From positions 1 to 57,873 of the forward strand of contig SORU01000007.1 in NCBI GenBank assembly GCA_004402915.1: a DNA stretch of 57,873 nt, written 5' to 3'. The notes beneath the pieces are model-generated. The model did not search any database. It worked only from the letters and a program-made list of their open reading frames with translations, and had not been told where the DNA came from. Made by a program: the position numbers and the translations under genes. Below, piece by piece: positions 42,319 to 52,122 of the stretch (positions within the stretch are counted from its first letter, which is position 1; each line of letters opens with the position of its first letter). Source of the stretch: Fidelibacterota bacterium MT.SAG.2. Lineage in GTDB: Bacteria; Fidelibacterota; SORT01.

Positions 42319-43383
42319 TTGATGTATGCAGTAATTATTGCAGGGGGACGCGGAGAACGATTCTGGCCTGCCAGTAGATCGCACAAACCTAAACAATTTT
42401 TAAATATGGTCGGTAAGATTACCATGCTTCGAGCGACCTATGACCGGATAATAAAAATCGTGCCGGCTGAAAATATTATCGTGGTAACAAATAAGATCTT
42501 ATCCAAAAGAGTTCAGGATCTAATCCCCGAATTAAAATCCCGGAACATACTTATCGAGCCTAAAGCCCGCAATACCGCCCCCGCAATTGGTCTCGCAGCT
42601 TTGTACATAAGGGATATTGATGCGAATGCCGTCATGGCAGTGTTTCCAGCTGATCATGTAATAAGGAATCAAACTAAATTTGCTCAAGCTGTTAAGCGAG
42701 CCAGAAAAACCGCAGAACGAACTGACGGTTTAGTGACCATCGGGATTACCCCGAAGGGACCTGAAACAGCGTACGGCTATATTCAGGCAATACTCACTCA
42801 AGAAAATCAGGGAAGTTATAAAGTCAGGGCATTCGCAGAAAAACCGACATACGGAACTGCAAAGCGATTTATTAAGAGCGGTGATTTCTTCTGGAACAGT
42901 GGAATGTTCATCTGGAAAGCATCAGCGATTTTACGGGAAATGGAAGAAAACATACCGGAAATTTATGAACCTCTTGCCAAACTTTCCGGCCATTTTAACT
43001 CCAAGGGTTTTGCCGCTAAATTGAAAAAAGCGTTTTCCGTCATCAGAGCTACCTCAATAGATTATGCCGTAATGGAAGTATCACAAAACGTTCACATGGT
43101 CATAGGCGAATTTGAATGGAATGACCTCGGCTCGTGGGAAGCTCTTTACTCGCTAAGCAGAAAAGATAAACAAGGAAATGTCATAGACGGCGATGCAATC
43201 ACAATTGACACTACGAATACTTTGATTAAAGCCTCGGGGAAATTTGTCGCTACGATAGGGCTTAAAAATATGATCGTGGTAGCTACCGACGATGCTTTTC
43301 TCGTCGCTCCCCGGGATAAAGCTCAAGAAATAAAAGATATGGTAGAATCGCTAAAAAAAGGATCGTTCAAAAAGTATCTCTAA
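42319..43383 (+). CDS. Mannose-1-phosphate guanylyltransferase
   Basis: YAVIIAGGRGERFWPASRSHKPKQFLNM, IEPKARNTAPAIGLAAL, FAEKPTYGTAKRFI. Confidence 0.95.
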   Translation: MMYAVIIAGGRGERFWPASRSHKPKQFLNMVGKITMLRATYDRIIKIVPAENIIVVTNKILSKRVQDLIPELKSRNILIEPKARNTAPAIGLAALYIRDIDANAVMAVFPADHVIRNQTKFAQAVKRARKTAERTDGLVTIGITPKGPETAYGYIQAILTQENQGSYKVRAFAEKPTYGTAKRFIKSGDFFWNSGMFIWKASAILREMEENIPEIYEPLAKLSGHFNSKGFAAKLKKAFSVIRATSIDYAVMEVSQNVHMVIGEFEWNDLGSWEALYSLSRKDKQGNVIDGDAITIDTTNTLIKASGKFVATIGLKNMIVVATDDAFLVAPRDKAQEIKDMVESLKKGSFKKYL

Positions 43384-43661
43384 TGAAAGCTGAAAAATTG
43401 TTAATCGAACTGGAAAACCTTGCGGAGAAACTTGGTTTGGATGTACGGTATGAGCATGGAGATTTTCAGGGAGATCTTTGTATCATCAACGAGGATGGTC
43501 AAGTAATTATCCAAAGAAAAGCCAGTTTGGATAAAAAGATTGCCGTGCTTTCGAGAGGGTTAGGGAGGATGGATTTGGGAAACATATATGTTCTTCCTGA
43601 ACTGAGAAAGCTGCTTGAGTCCGACGAAATGAAAAAGGAAAAAGAGGATGAGTCCTCTTGA
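43383..43661 (+). CDS. Conserved small hypothetical protein
   Basis: 92-aa ORF, TAATG coupling upstream and TTGA coupling downstream. Confidence 0.65.
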   Translation: MKAEKLLIELENLAEKLGLDVRYEHGDFQGDLCIINEDGQVIIQRKASLDKKIAVLSRGLGRMDLGNIYVLPELRKLLESDEMKKEKEDESS

Positions 43662-45604
43662 CTCGAAAGCTCCGGAATTTACTGACAAAATTATTACTGT
43701 TCGCCACTTATTTTATACTCTTCTGGAGCTATGAAAAACTCCAACTGAAAGCTATTGACGGCTTGCCATTATTGATGATTCATGTTTCATTGATTCTGCT
43801 GAGCTATTCTTATCTGAACAATCTGTATGAACAACTATTAAAGAATCTATCACCCGAATCCACCCATCCGGGTTTGGATAAATTAATCAGTTATACATCC
43901 TCACATGAATATGGTTCAGATTATTCCCGATTCGTAAAGGGAATTGCTGAACTTCTATCGGTTGATTTCAATATGAAGATGACATCTATCTTTATGGATA
44001 GCGGAAAAGCTTACACTCAGGATGCCATATACGGCGCCGAAGATGGAAAAGATCTGAAATTAAGCGTATTAGGGGGTGGGAATTTTGAAGAACTTATCAC
44101 TTCAACAGATGATTATTTGAAATTAGAGAAAGACCTGTATTTTCGAACTGTGGAAAATAAAAGATTGTGCCTATTGTGTATTGAAAAAGGTTTCAGTTAT
44201 GTAATTCCCCTGAAAATTGATGATAACCCTGTGGGAATGATCTTTTCTGAAACTCTGAACGAGAGTCATTTCGCCGGAGAGAGCGGGAATACTTTTAGAG
44301 ATGCGCTTAATACACTGAGTAAACAGTTGAGAATGAGTAAGTTGAATTCTATACTCGAAAAAGAATCTGTTCGTAAAAATACCATGTTGGGATTGTCAGA
44401 GAAGTTATCAGCTCTTGATGATGCGGAAGCTCTATTGAAATCAATTTTGGAGTATCTCTCAGGAGTGATCAGCTTTGATGCGGCGGGGATATTTCTCGTA
44501 AAAGGTAAAGATAAAAAAATCATTAACCGGCATCAGGTAGGATATGACCAGAAGAGATTAAAAGAACTTGATCTAAAAATTGGTAAGGGAGTAATAGGGA
44601 TAAGTATCGAACAAAAAAAGGCGATCCTTATACCCGATGTGGCATATGAGCCTGCGTATATTCCGGTAAGAGAAACAACAGGTTCAGAGATCTGTGTGCC
44701 GCTGATAAGAAGAGGTCATGTTATCGGCGCTTTCAACGTGGAAAAAGATGAGACTTATGCTTACGGTTTCGATGATCTTGAGATGTTGACAGGTATTGCC
44801 AATATAGCTGCGGTTGCAATAGATAACGCAATTCTTTTTAAGGAATCAAAGGAGAAGGAGGAGCTCGAACGGGACCTGACGATCGCTGCGGACATCCAAA
44901 AAGCACTGCTTCCCACCAATCTTCCCTCCTTTCCGGGATTAGAGATAGAGGCGTGGACAATCCCGAGCAAAATGGTCGGCGGCGATCTCTATGATATTTC
45001 CCAATTTGCCAGCGGTCGAATCTCTTTGGCAATCGGGGATGTTTCCGGCAAAGGTGTTCCCGCTGCCATTCTGATGGCAAATTTATATGCTTCCTATAAA
45101 AGTTTGGCGAGAACCAATCTTCCCGTAGAAAGTCTGGTTTCCAATCTCAATGGAATAATTTATGATAATACAACGGATGACAGGTATGCGACATTTTTCT
45201 ATGGTGTATATGATCCTGACAATAAAAAATTAGCATACTGTAACGGCGGGCATAACCCTCCGATAGTGCGTAGAAAAAGCGGCGAGATCGAATTACTGAA
45301 GGTGGGAGGTCCTGCAATAGGATTTGTAACAGATGGAGAATATCTGTCGGAAGTAACCGAATTCGTTGAAGGCGACTTTTTAGTTTTATATACAGACGGA
45401 GTTACGGAAGCGGAAGATCGTTCAGGCAATTTTTACGGATATGAAAGGCTCGAACAACTATTGATCAAAACAAAGGCAGTCTCGGCGACGAAATTGAGCG
45501 AGGAGATATTGTACGACCTGAATAAATTTACTAATAACGGCGATCAGCGGTCTGATGATATCACATTGATTTGCATAATGATCTCGGGATTAGCAAAACA
45601 ATGA
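43658..45604 (+). CDS. GAF-domain PP2C/SpoIIE-type serine phosphatase (RsbU-like)
   Basis: Two N-terminal TM segments, GAF region, then ERDLTIAADIQKALLPTNLP, KMVGGDLYDISQ, IGDVSGKGVPAAILMANL, DDITLICI. Confidence 0.93.
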   Translation: MTRKLRNLLTKLLLFATYFILFWSYEKLQLKAIDGLPLLMIHVSLILLSYSYLNNLYEQLLKNLSPESTHPGLDKLISYTSSHEYGSDYSRFVKGIAELLSVDFNMKMTSIFMDSGKAYTQDAIYGAEDGKDLKLSVLGGGNFEELITSTDDYLKLEKDLYFRTVENKRLCLLCIEKGFSYVIPLKIDDNPVGMIFSETLNESHFAGESGNTFRDALNTLSKQLRMSKLNSILEKESVRKNTMLGLSEKLSALDDAEALLKSILEYLSGVISFDAAGIFLVKGKDKKIINRHQVGYDQKRLKELDLKIGKGVIGISIEQKKAILIPDVAYEPAYIPVRETTGSEICVPLIRRGHVIGAFNVEKDETYAYGFDDLEMLTGIANIAAVAIDNAILFKESKEKEELERDLTIAADIQKALLPTNLPSFPGLEIEAWTIPSKMVGGDLYDISQFASGRISLAIGDVSGKGVPAAILMANLYASYKSLARTNLPVESLVSNLNGIIYDNTTDDRYATFFYGVYDPDNKKLAYCNGGHNPPIVRRKSGEIELLKVGGPAIGFVTDGEYLSEVTEFVEGDFLVLYTDGVTEAEDRSGNFYGYERLEQLLIKTKAVSATKLSEEILYDLNKFTNNGDQRSDDITLICIMISGLAKQ

Positions 45605-45611
45605 TAAGAGC

Positions 45612-45640
45612 TTGACAGTGCAAATTAATTTACTTATAGT
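45612..45640 (+). promoter_or_regulatory. Candidate sigma70-type promoter
   Basis: TTGACA (45612-45617), 17-nt spacer, TATAGT (45635-45640). Confidence 0.6.
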
Positions 45641-45667
45641 AAATGGCTATTTTTAAGAGAATTATGT

Positions 45668-45973
45668 ATGAAACTACAAGACTATCTCAAGGAAAATTTG
45701 AAAAAAGATCCCGACGGTTTATTCCTGATATCGGAAGAAAAAAGTTGTACTTCTCATCAATCGCATGAAGAAGTTGATGTATACGCCTCCGGGTTTTAAG
45801 AGTTAGGGTATAGAAAAGAGTGGAAAATGACGAAGAAGAATATAAAAGATCAGTGCATTGAACGGATGGCATCATTTAAAGCGCCTGATTTAGTGGAATT
45901 CGTATCTGCACTGCCTAAAGATGCATCCGGTAAAGTGATTAAAATTTCATTACGAATGTTAGATAAAAACTAA
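45668..45973 (+). pseudogene. Remnant of an AMP-dependent acyl-CoA synthetase/ligase gene (internal deletion plus in-frame TAA)
   Basis: Single-frame reading: MKLQDYLKENLKKDPDGLFLISEEKSCTSHQSHEEVDVYASGF*ELGYRKEWKMTKKNIKDQCIERMASFKAPDLVEFVSALPKDASGKVIKISLRMLDKN*. The start resembles an ANL-family N-terminus and the end is the LPKxxSGKVxxxxLR C-terminus; the catalytic core is absent. Confidence 0.82.
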
Positions 45974-45984
45974 GGAGATCAAGA

Positions 45985-48066
45985 TTGAAAGAATATAAAT
46001 CTAAAGATATAAGAAACTTAGCTTTAATCGGGCACTCGAGTTCAGGAAAAACCACTCTTACCGAAGCGATGTTATTTTCATCGGGGGCGATAAACAGACA
46101 AGGAAGCATAGATGAGGGGACCACCACCTCAGATTACAGAAATGACGAAAAGGAACGAAAAATATCTCTGCAAAGTTCTCTGAACCAATTTGAATTCAAT
46201 GATATTAAGATGAACGTTCTTGATACACCCGGATATTCCGATTTTGTGGGGGAAGTAAAAAGCGCTCTCCGGGTATCCGACATGGCTCTCATAACCGTAC
46301 ACGCGGTTTCAGGGATAGAAGTAGGGACAGAACAATCTTGGGAATTTGCCAAGGAACGGAGTTTGGGTACTCTCTTGGTCGTTAATCTGCTTGATAAAGA
46401 AAACTCAAATTTTGAAAAGGTTATCAACGTAACCTCGAAGCGGCTTGGGAGCGGCGTATTGCCTGTGCAATTTCCTATCAACGAGGGTCCGGGTTTTGAT
46501 TCCATAGTGGACGTTCTCAGAGGGAAGTTGATTAAATTTTCTAAGGACGGTAAGGGCAATGAAGAATTGAGTGATATACCTGAAGAACATGAAGCGCGCG
46601 CCGCTAAATTAAAGCAAGCTCTGATCGATTCCGCTGCAGAAACAGATGATGATCTGCTTGAACGATATCTCGATTCAGGAGAACTTTCCGATGAAGAGCT
46701 GATCTCCGGTATTACGAAAGGAATTGCCTCAGGGACTATTCATCCGCTCTTTTGTGTCTCTGCGGAAAAAAATATGGGGGTCAAAGGTCTTCTTTCGGCA
46801 ATATCAAGTTATGGCGCCGCTCCGACCGATGTAGCGAAACCATCCGGAACCAAACCGGGAAGCAGTGATCTGATAGAAAGAAATGTTTCTGAAGACGAGA
46901 CAGCATCAGCGTTCATATTTAAAACGGTGAGTGAAGCTCATGTAGGAGACCTGTCCTTCTTCAGAGTCTATTCAGGCACAATTAAATCCGGCATGGATCT
47001 GACCAATTCGACTCAGAACAAACATGAACGTATAGCTCAAATATACGTTATTAAAGGTCACGAACGAAAAGAAACATCGCACGTTAATGCGGGAGATATC
47101 GCTGCTGTTGTGAAATTGAAAAATACTCACACCGGTGATACCCTAAGCGATTCACACGCTCAAATTGTGTATGAGCCGACCCAGTACCCCGAAGCAGTCC
47201 TTAGCGTTGCGATCAGCTCAAAAGAACAGGGGGAAGAGGATAAAATCGGCACAGGTTTGGCAGCGCTTCACGCAGAAGATCCCTCTTTTCATCTGGAGAT
47301 CGACAGCGAACTCTCTCAAATGGTTCTTCACTCACAGGGTGAACTGCATATGGAGGTAATTCTTTCCAGATTAAAGGATCGGTTCAATGTAAGTTTAGAT
47401 AAAACCCCGCCAAAAATTCCTTACAGAGAGACTATAAAATCTTCGGGTGATCATAGAGCAAAATATAAAAAACAATCCGGTGGCAGAGGTCAATACGGAG
47501 ACGCTCACGTAAAGGTTGAACCCTTGAAAAGGGGGACAGGAAATGAATTTGTGAATAAGGTAGTAGGCGGGGTTATTCCCACAAAATTTATCCCATCGGT
47601 TGAAAAAGGAATTATAGAATCGATTGAAAAAGGAATAATAGCAGACAGCAAGATAGTGGATATCAAAGCGACTGTTTATGACGGTTCCTATCACGCAGTT
47701 GATTCCTCTGATGTTGCTTTCAAGATAGCGGGAGCTATGGCGTTCAAACAAGCATTCTTGAATGCCAAACCTGTAATACTTGAACCGATTTACGATATAC
47801 AGGTGAAAGTTCCTGAAGAACATATGGGAGATGTGATGGGCGACCTGACTTCACGGCGGGGTAAGATCGGCGGTATGGACGGTGATGGTCATTTTCAGAT
47901 TATAAACGCAAAAGTACCGCTTGCCGAGTTATACAAATATTCGACCTCTTTGCGTTCAATAACAGCAGGGCGAGGCATCCACAGCCAAAGTTTTTCGCAT
48001 TATGAAGAAACGACGTCAGATGTCGGGAAGAATATAATAAAGAAGATGAGCAGCGAAGAAGAGTGA
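45985..48066 (+). CDS. Elongation factor G-like GTPase (EF-G-2 type paralog)
   Basis: GHSSSGKTTLTEAML, DTPGYSDFVGE, domain IV GGRGQYGDAHVKVEP, domain V EPIYDIQVKVPEEHMGDVMGDLTSRRGKIGGM. Confidence 0.93.
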   Translation: MKEYKSKDIRNLALIGHSSSGKTTLTEAMLFSSGAINRQGSIDEGTTTSDYRNDEKERKISLQSSLNQFEFNDIKMNVLDTPGYSDFVGEVKSALRVSDMALITVHAVSGIEVGTEQSWEFAKERSLGTLLVVNLLDKENSNFEKVINVTSKRLGSGVLPVQFPINEGPGFDSIVDVLRGKLIKFSKDGKGNEELSDIPEEHEARAAKLKQALIDSAAETDDDLLERYLDSGELSDEELISGITKGIASGTIHPLFCVSAEKNMGVKGLLSAISSYGAAPTDVAKPSGTKPGSSDLIERNVSEDETASAFIFKTVSEAHVGDLSFFRVYSGTIKSGMDLTNSTQNKHERIAQIYVIKGHERKETSHVNAGDIAAVVKLKNTHTGDTLSDSHAQIVYEPTQYPEAVLSVAISSKEQGEEDKIGTGLAALHAEDPSFHLEIDSELSQMVLHSQGELHMEVILSRLKDRFNVSLDKTPPKIPYRETIKSSGDHRAKYKKQSGGRGQYGDAHVKVEPLKRGTGNEFVNKVVGGVIPTKFIPSVEKGIIESIEKGIIADSKIVDIKATVYDGSYHAVDSSDVAFKIAGAMAFKQAFLNAKPVILEPIYDIQVKVPEEHMGDVMGDLTSRRGKIGGMDGDGHFQIINAKVPLAELYKYSTSLRSITAGRGIHSQSFSHYEETTSDVGKNIIKKMSSEEE

Positions 48067-48098
48067 TCGCATGATAAAAGTGATTTAATTGAGGCAGT

Positions 48099-48626
48099 AT
48101 GCAGGAATCTGAGAACAGACTTTGGGCGCCATGGCGGATGGAATATATCGAGAGAGAATTGCGAAGCGATTCAGAAGGGTGTTTTCTATGCGACAAGATC
48201 GATTCAAAAGAAGATGAGAAAAATCTCGTTCTCATGCGCGGAAAGACCTTTTTTGTAGTTATGAATCTTTATCCATATAATAATGCTCATCTAATGGTTT
48301 GTCCTTACAGGCACCTTTCAGATTTTACAGCTCTGACCGAATCAGAACGGAGTGAGAGTCAGGAACTCATAGCAGGCTGCATGAAGATCCTTAATTCCAT
48401 GCTTAACCCCGATGGTTATAATATCGGACTAAATCTCGGCAGAGCAGGCGGCGCCGGTTTGGAGGAGCATATTCACTGGCATATAGTTCCAAGATGGAGC
48501 GGCGACACAAATTTCATGCCTGTACTCGGTAATACTAAGGTCATAGTGGAAGGTCTTAAGGAATCATACATAAAATTGCTGCCTGATTTCGCAACACTTG
48601 AAAACTCGATGTCTGGCTCAAAATAG
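48099..48626 (+). CDS. HIT family hydrolase
   Basis: RLWAPWRMEYI, MNLYPYNNAHLMVCPYRH, LEEHIHWHIVPRW (HxHxH). Confidence 0.94.
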   Translation: MQESENRLWAPWRMEYIERELRSDSEGCFLCDKIDSKEDEKNLVLMRGKTFFVVMNLYPYNNAHLMVCPYRHLSDFTALTESERSESQELIAGCMKILNSMLNPDGYNIGLNLGRAGGAGLEEHIHWHIVPRWSGDTNFMPVLGNTKVIVEGLKESYIKLLPDFATLENSMSGSK

Positions 48627-48695
48627 TCTAAATTCTCATATTATTAATATATTCTAAATGCAGTTAACACAATAACATATGCGTATATTTACAAC

Positions 48696-49355
48696 TTGGG
48701 TTTAAAAGATAATTATAAAGCGATAGCATTTGATTTTGACGGCACCCTCGTCGAATCCATTGAGATGAAAACAGAAGCATTTAAGGAGCTTTTCTCTGAA
48801 TATCCTGACAGTTGGGATGAGATAAAGGAATACCATCTTCAAAATGAAGGAATTTCGAGGGAGGTGAAAGTTCCTTACATTTATAAAAATTTTCTTAGGG
48901 CGCCGCTGTCAGTTGAAAAGGAGAAAGAGATGGTTGAAAGCTACTCTGATTTAGTTTATGAACAGATGCTGTATATTCCCCTTGTAAGTGGAGCGGATGA
49001 AATTATCACCGCTGAACGTGGTTCGCGGAAACACTTTATAGCTTCCGGAACTCCTGATTGGGAACTGAAACAAATTTTCGACAAAAGAGACCTTACACGA
49101 TTTTTTGACGACGTATATGGCGCTCCTTCAAGCAAAGAGGAAATAGTCAGAAATTTCAGCAGTGAATGGGGCATACCGATGGAAGAGATGTTATTTGTCG
49201 GTGACGCACAATCGGATTATGAGGCGTCAAGAGTATGCGGGATGGATTTTGTGTGGCGAAAAAGACCATATGACGCAAAAGAAATAAAATCTGACGGACA
49301 GGACATTATAACGGTAAAAGACATGACAGAACTCTCCGAGATGCTGCGGCGTTAA
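48696..49355 (+). CDS. HAD family hydrolase (phosphoglycolate phosphatase-like)
   Basis: AIAFDFDGTLVESIEMK, FIASGTPDWEL, LFVGDAQSDYEAS; TTG start. Confidence 0.9.
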   Translation: MGLKDNYKAIAFDFDGTLVESIEMKTEAFKELFSEYPDSWDEIKEYHLQNEGISREVKVPYIYKNFLRAPLSVEKEKEMVESYSDLVYEQMLYIPLVSGADEIITAERGSRKHFIASGTPDWELKQIFDKRDLTRFFDDVYGAPSSKEEIVRNFSSEWGIPMEEMLFVGDAQSDYEASRVCGMDFVWRKRPYDAKEIKSDGQDIITVKDMTELSEMLRR

Positions 49356-49458
49356 TTTTTGGTCATTTAATGGATTTCATTAGCATATCCTTGCACATTG
49401 GGGGACAAAAGATTAAATTACGGCAGATTTTTAACGAATTAGGGAAGAAAGCGAAAAT

Positions 49459-49626
49459 ATGCTGAAAAAAGAACTATTAGATATATTAGCCTGTCCAAAA
49501 TGCAAAGGCGATCTTGAGTATTTTGAGAAAGAATCAAAACTTGATTGCCATACTTGTAATTTATCCTATCGAATTGACGATGATATTCCTGTGATGCTTG
49601 TGGACGAAGCTACTCCCATCGAATAG
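49459..49626 (+). CDS. Trm112/YcaR-like small zinc-binding protein (55 aa)
   Basis: Below the track length cutoff; reads [55 protein letters not shown]; CPxC...CxxC. Confidence 0.88.
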   Translation: MLKKELLDILACPKCKGDLEYFEKESKLDCHTCNLSYRIDDDIPVMLVDEATPIE

Positions 49627-49723
49627 GATCTGAATACTCCCATTAAATTGAATTCCCATCTTTATTCGAGAGGGGAAAACTTTACTTTATGCATAAAAAT
49701 ATCCTAAAAATGGTTACAGAAAA

Positions 49724-50707
49724 ATGAAGAAAAGACTCGCAGCAGGAGTTGTGATCAGCTTGGTCTTCCTTTATTTTGCTTTTAAGGATGTGAATTGGAG
49801 CGATTTCCTGGATTCGCTGCTTTCAATTAATTATTTATGGTTGATTCCCGGAGCTATTAGCGTTATCGCGAGTTTTGCAATTCGCGCGGTCAGATGGAAA
49901 ATGCTATTAGAACCTGTGCAGGGGGTTTCATACAACAAAACTTTTTCTTCTACTATGATAGGATATATGGGGAATAATATACTTCCATTCCGACTTGGTG
50001 ACTTAGTAAGGGCTTACTCGTTCTCAAAAGATACAGGAATAACAAAGTCTACGACCATCGCATCACTTCTATTAGAAAGAATTCTTGATCTGATCACTAC
50101 ATTAGGGGCATTGGGATTGGTCTTATCTTACTTTCCAAGATTTCCTACTTGGGCTACAAGAGTTGGCTATGCAACGCTATTGATTGTGGTCATACTTGTC
50201 TTATTTACTTTTTTCATGCAGTTTAAAAGTGAATACGTAGTTCGATTTACAGCTTTTTTGCTTGCCCCTATGCCTGATAAGTGGGCATCGACAGTTGCAA
50301 AAAAAATAGCAAGTTTTTCTGAAGGGTTACAGATAGTATCTCAATACAAAAAGTATTTCGGATTGCTGTTAATTTCTGTTTTGCACTGGCCTATTTACAT
50401 CTCTACAGTCTGGTTCACATTTCAAGCGTTCGGTTATTCCTACGGCATAATTGAATCATTTGTGGTTTTGGTATTTATTACTTTCGCCGTTGCGATTCCA
50501 TCTGCTCCGGGATATGTAGGTACTTTTCACGGAATGGTGGTAGCGTCAATGGCATTGTTCGGGCTTGCAGGCGATATGGCAAGGGCATTTTCTGTAATTT
50601 TGCACGCGGTAAATTATATTCCCGTTACATTGGTAGGATTGTATTATTACTGGAAGCACCAGATGACGTTTAAAGAAATTGAATCGGAGGTAGATGGTTC
50701 CGCCTAA
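49724..50707 (+). CDS. Lysylphosphatidylglycerol synthase TM-domain family (UPF0104) membrane protein
   Basis: RAVRWKMLLEPV, GNNILPFRLGDLVRAY, LLLERILDLITTL, PSAPGYVGTFHG. Confidence 0.93.
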   Translation: MKKRLAAGVVISLVFLYFAFKDVNWSDFLDSLLSINYLWLIPGAISVIASFAIRAVRWKMLLEPVQGVSYNKTFSSTMIGYMGNNILPFRLGDLVRAYSFSKDTGITKSTTIASLLLERILDLITTLGALGLVLSYFPRFPTWATRVGYATLLIVVILVLFTFFMQFKSEYVVRFTAFLLAPMPDKWASTVAKKIASFSEGLQIVSQYKKYFGLLLISVLHWPIYISTVWFTFQAFGYSYGIIESFVVLVFITFAVAIPSAPGYVGTFHGMVVASMALFGLAGDMARAFSVILHAVNYIPVTLVGLYYYWKHQMTFKEIESEVDGSA

Positions 50708-50786
50708 TAAAAAAGGCATAAATTTTATGTTCAAAAAAAGTTAATCAATTGAATCAGATATTCAGATATTAATAAAAGAGGTCAGT

Positions 50787-52115
50787 ATGGGTTACGGAAA
50801 CAATAAATTGTCAATAATCGGTTTGGGATATGTTGGACTTCCATTGGCAGCGGAATTTGCGAAGAATGGAGTGAATACGGTCGGAATTGATGTTGACGAT
50901 TCAAAGATCAAAAAAATAAATAAGGGTGAGAGTTATATCTCAGATATTTCTACCGAAGACTTATCAGCTGTTGTCACGAAAGGTACGTTAACCGCCACGA
51001 CAGATATATCTGCCGTTAAGGATACCGATTCAATAATAATCTGTGTACCTACACCGGTCACTGTTCATAAGACTCCTGATGTAAGTTTTATTCAGAGTGT
51101 AGTTGACGGAATTGCTCCCTATCTCCGAAAAGGACATTTGGTCATTCTCAGAAGTACCACCTATCCGGGATCAACTCGGGAATTCATTGTGCCTAAGATG
51201 GAAGCAGCGGGGATAGAGATAGGAACAGACGGTCATGTAGCGTTCGCTCCGGAAAGGGTCAATCCCGGGAGTGAAAAGTATAATTTTAAGAATACGCCTA
51301 TAGTTTTAGGAGGTGTCACGAAAAAATGCACTGAAGAAGCTTCCAACCTTTTGTTGATGGTCACGAATGATGTAATTAAGGTATCGAGTCCTGAAGTCGC
51401 AGAAATGGCTAAGCTTCTCGAGAATATCTTCAGAAGCGTGAATATAGCGATGATAAATGAAATGGCGATGCTGTGTGACCGAATTGGAGGAATTGACATT
51501 TGGGAAGTGGTGAGAGCCGCTTCTACAAAACCGTTCGGATTTATGAAATTCAATCCGGGACCGGGAATCGGAGGACACTGCATCCAAATAGATCCATATT
51601 ATTTATCGTGGAAAGCGAAAGAGTATAATTTTTATTCTGATTTTATCGAGCAAGCGGCAAAGACAAACGAAAATATGCCTCGTTATGTTGCGGATATGAC
51701 CATTCAAGCGCTCTCGATGTCCTCGACTCCGCTGCCGAATTGTAAGGTACTGATTATCGGAGTCGCATATAAACCTGACATCGATGATCTGCGAAACTCG
51801 CCGGGTATACACGTTTGGGAAGCTCTTTTGGAAAAGGGAGTTAACAGTATTGAATATTCAGACCCGTTTGTCCCAGCTTTCAAAGAAGGCGCTTTAGAGA
51901 GCAAATCGCTCGACCTGAATGAAGATATGCTGAAGGAGTACGAGTGTGTGGTCATCATTACCGATCATTCTACAATCGACTGGCAGATGGTATTTGATAA
52001 TTCTAAATTCATTGTCGACACACGAAACGCATCCGAGAGAGTAAACACGGGAGCTTCTAAATATTATTCACTTGGCGGCGGACAGTTAGGGAAGAACGGA
52101 ACTTACAGGAAATAA
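50787..52115 (+). CDS. Nucleotide sugar dehydrogenase (UDP-N-acetyl-hexosamine 6-dehydrogenase type)
   Basis: LSIIGLGYVGLPLAAEFA, LRSTTYPGSTRE, KFNPGPGIGGHCIQIDPYYL. Confidence 0.95.
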   Translation: MGYGNNKLSIIGLGYVGLPLAAEFAKNGVNTVGIDVDDSKIKKINKGESYISDISTEDLSAVVTKGTLTATTDISAVKDTDSIIICVPTPVTVHKTPDVSFIQSVVDGIAPYLRKGHLVILRSTTYPGSTREFIVPKMEAAGIEIGTDGHVAFAPERVNPGSEKYNFKNTPIVLGGVTKKCTEEASNLLLMVTNDVIKVSSPEVAEMAKLLENIFRSVNIAMINEMAMLCDRIGGIDIWEVVRAASTKPFGFMKFNPGPGIGGHCIQIDPYYLSWKAKEYNFYSDFIEQAAKTNENMPRYVADMTIQALSMSSTPLPNCKVLIIGVAYKPDIDDLRNSPGIHVWEALLEKGVNSIEYSDPFVPAFKEGALESKSLDLNEDMLKEYECVVIITDHSTIDWQMVFDNSKFIVDTRNASERVNTGASKYYSLGGGQLGKNGTYRK

Positions 52116-52122
52116 CGCGCCA

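Noticed and set aside
45797-45799. Stop codon in the acyl-CoA synthetase remnant as possible recoding
   Set aside because: It is TAA, not TGA or TAG, and the catalytic core of the gene is missing, so it is decay rather than recoding.
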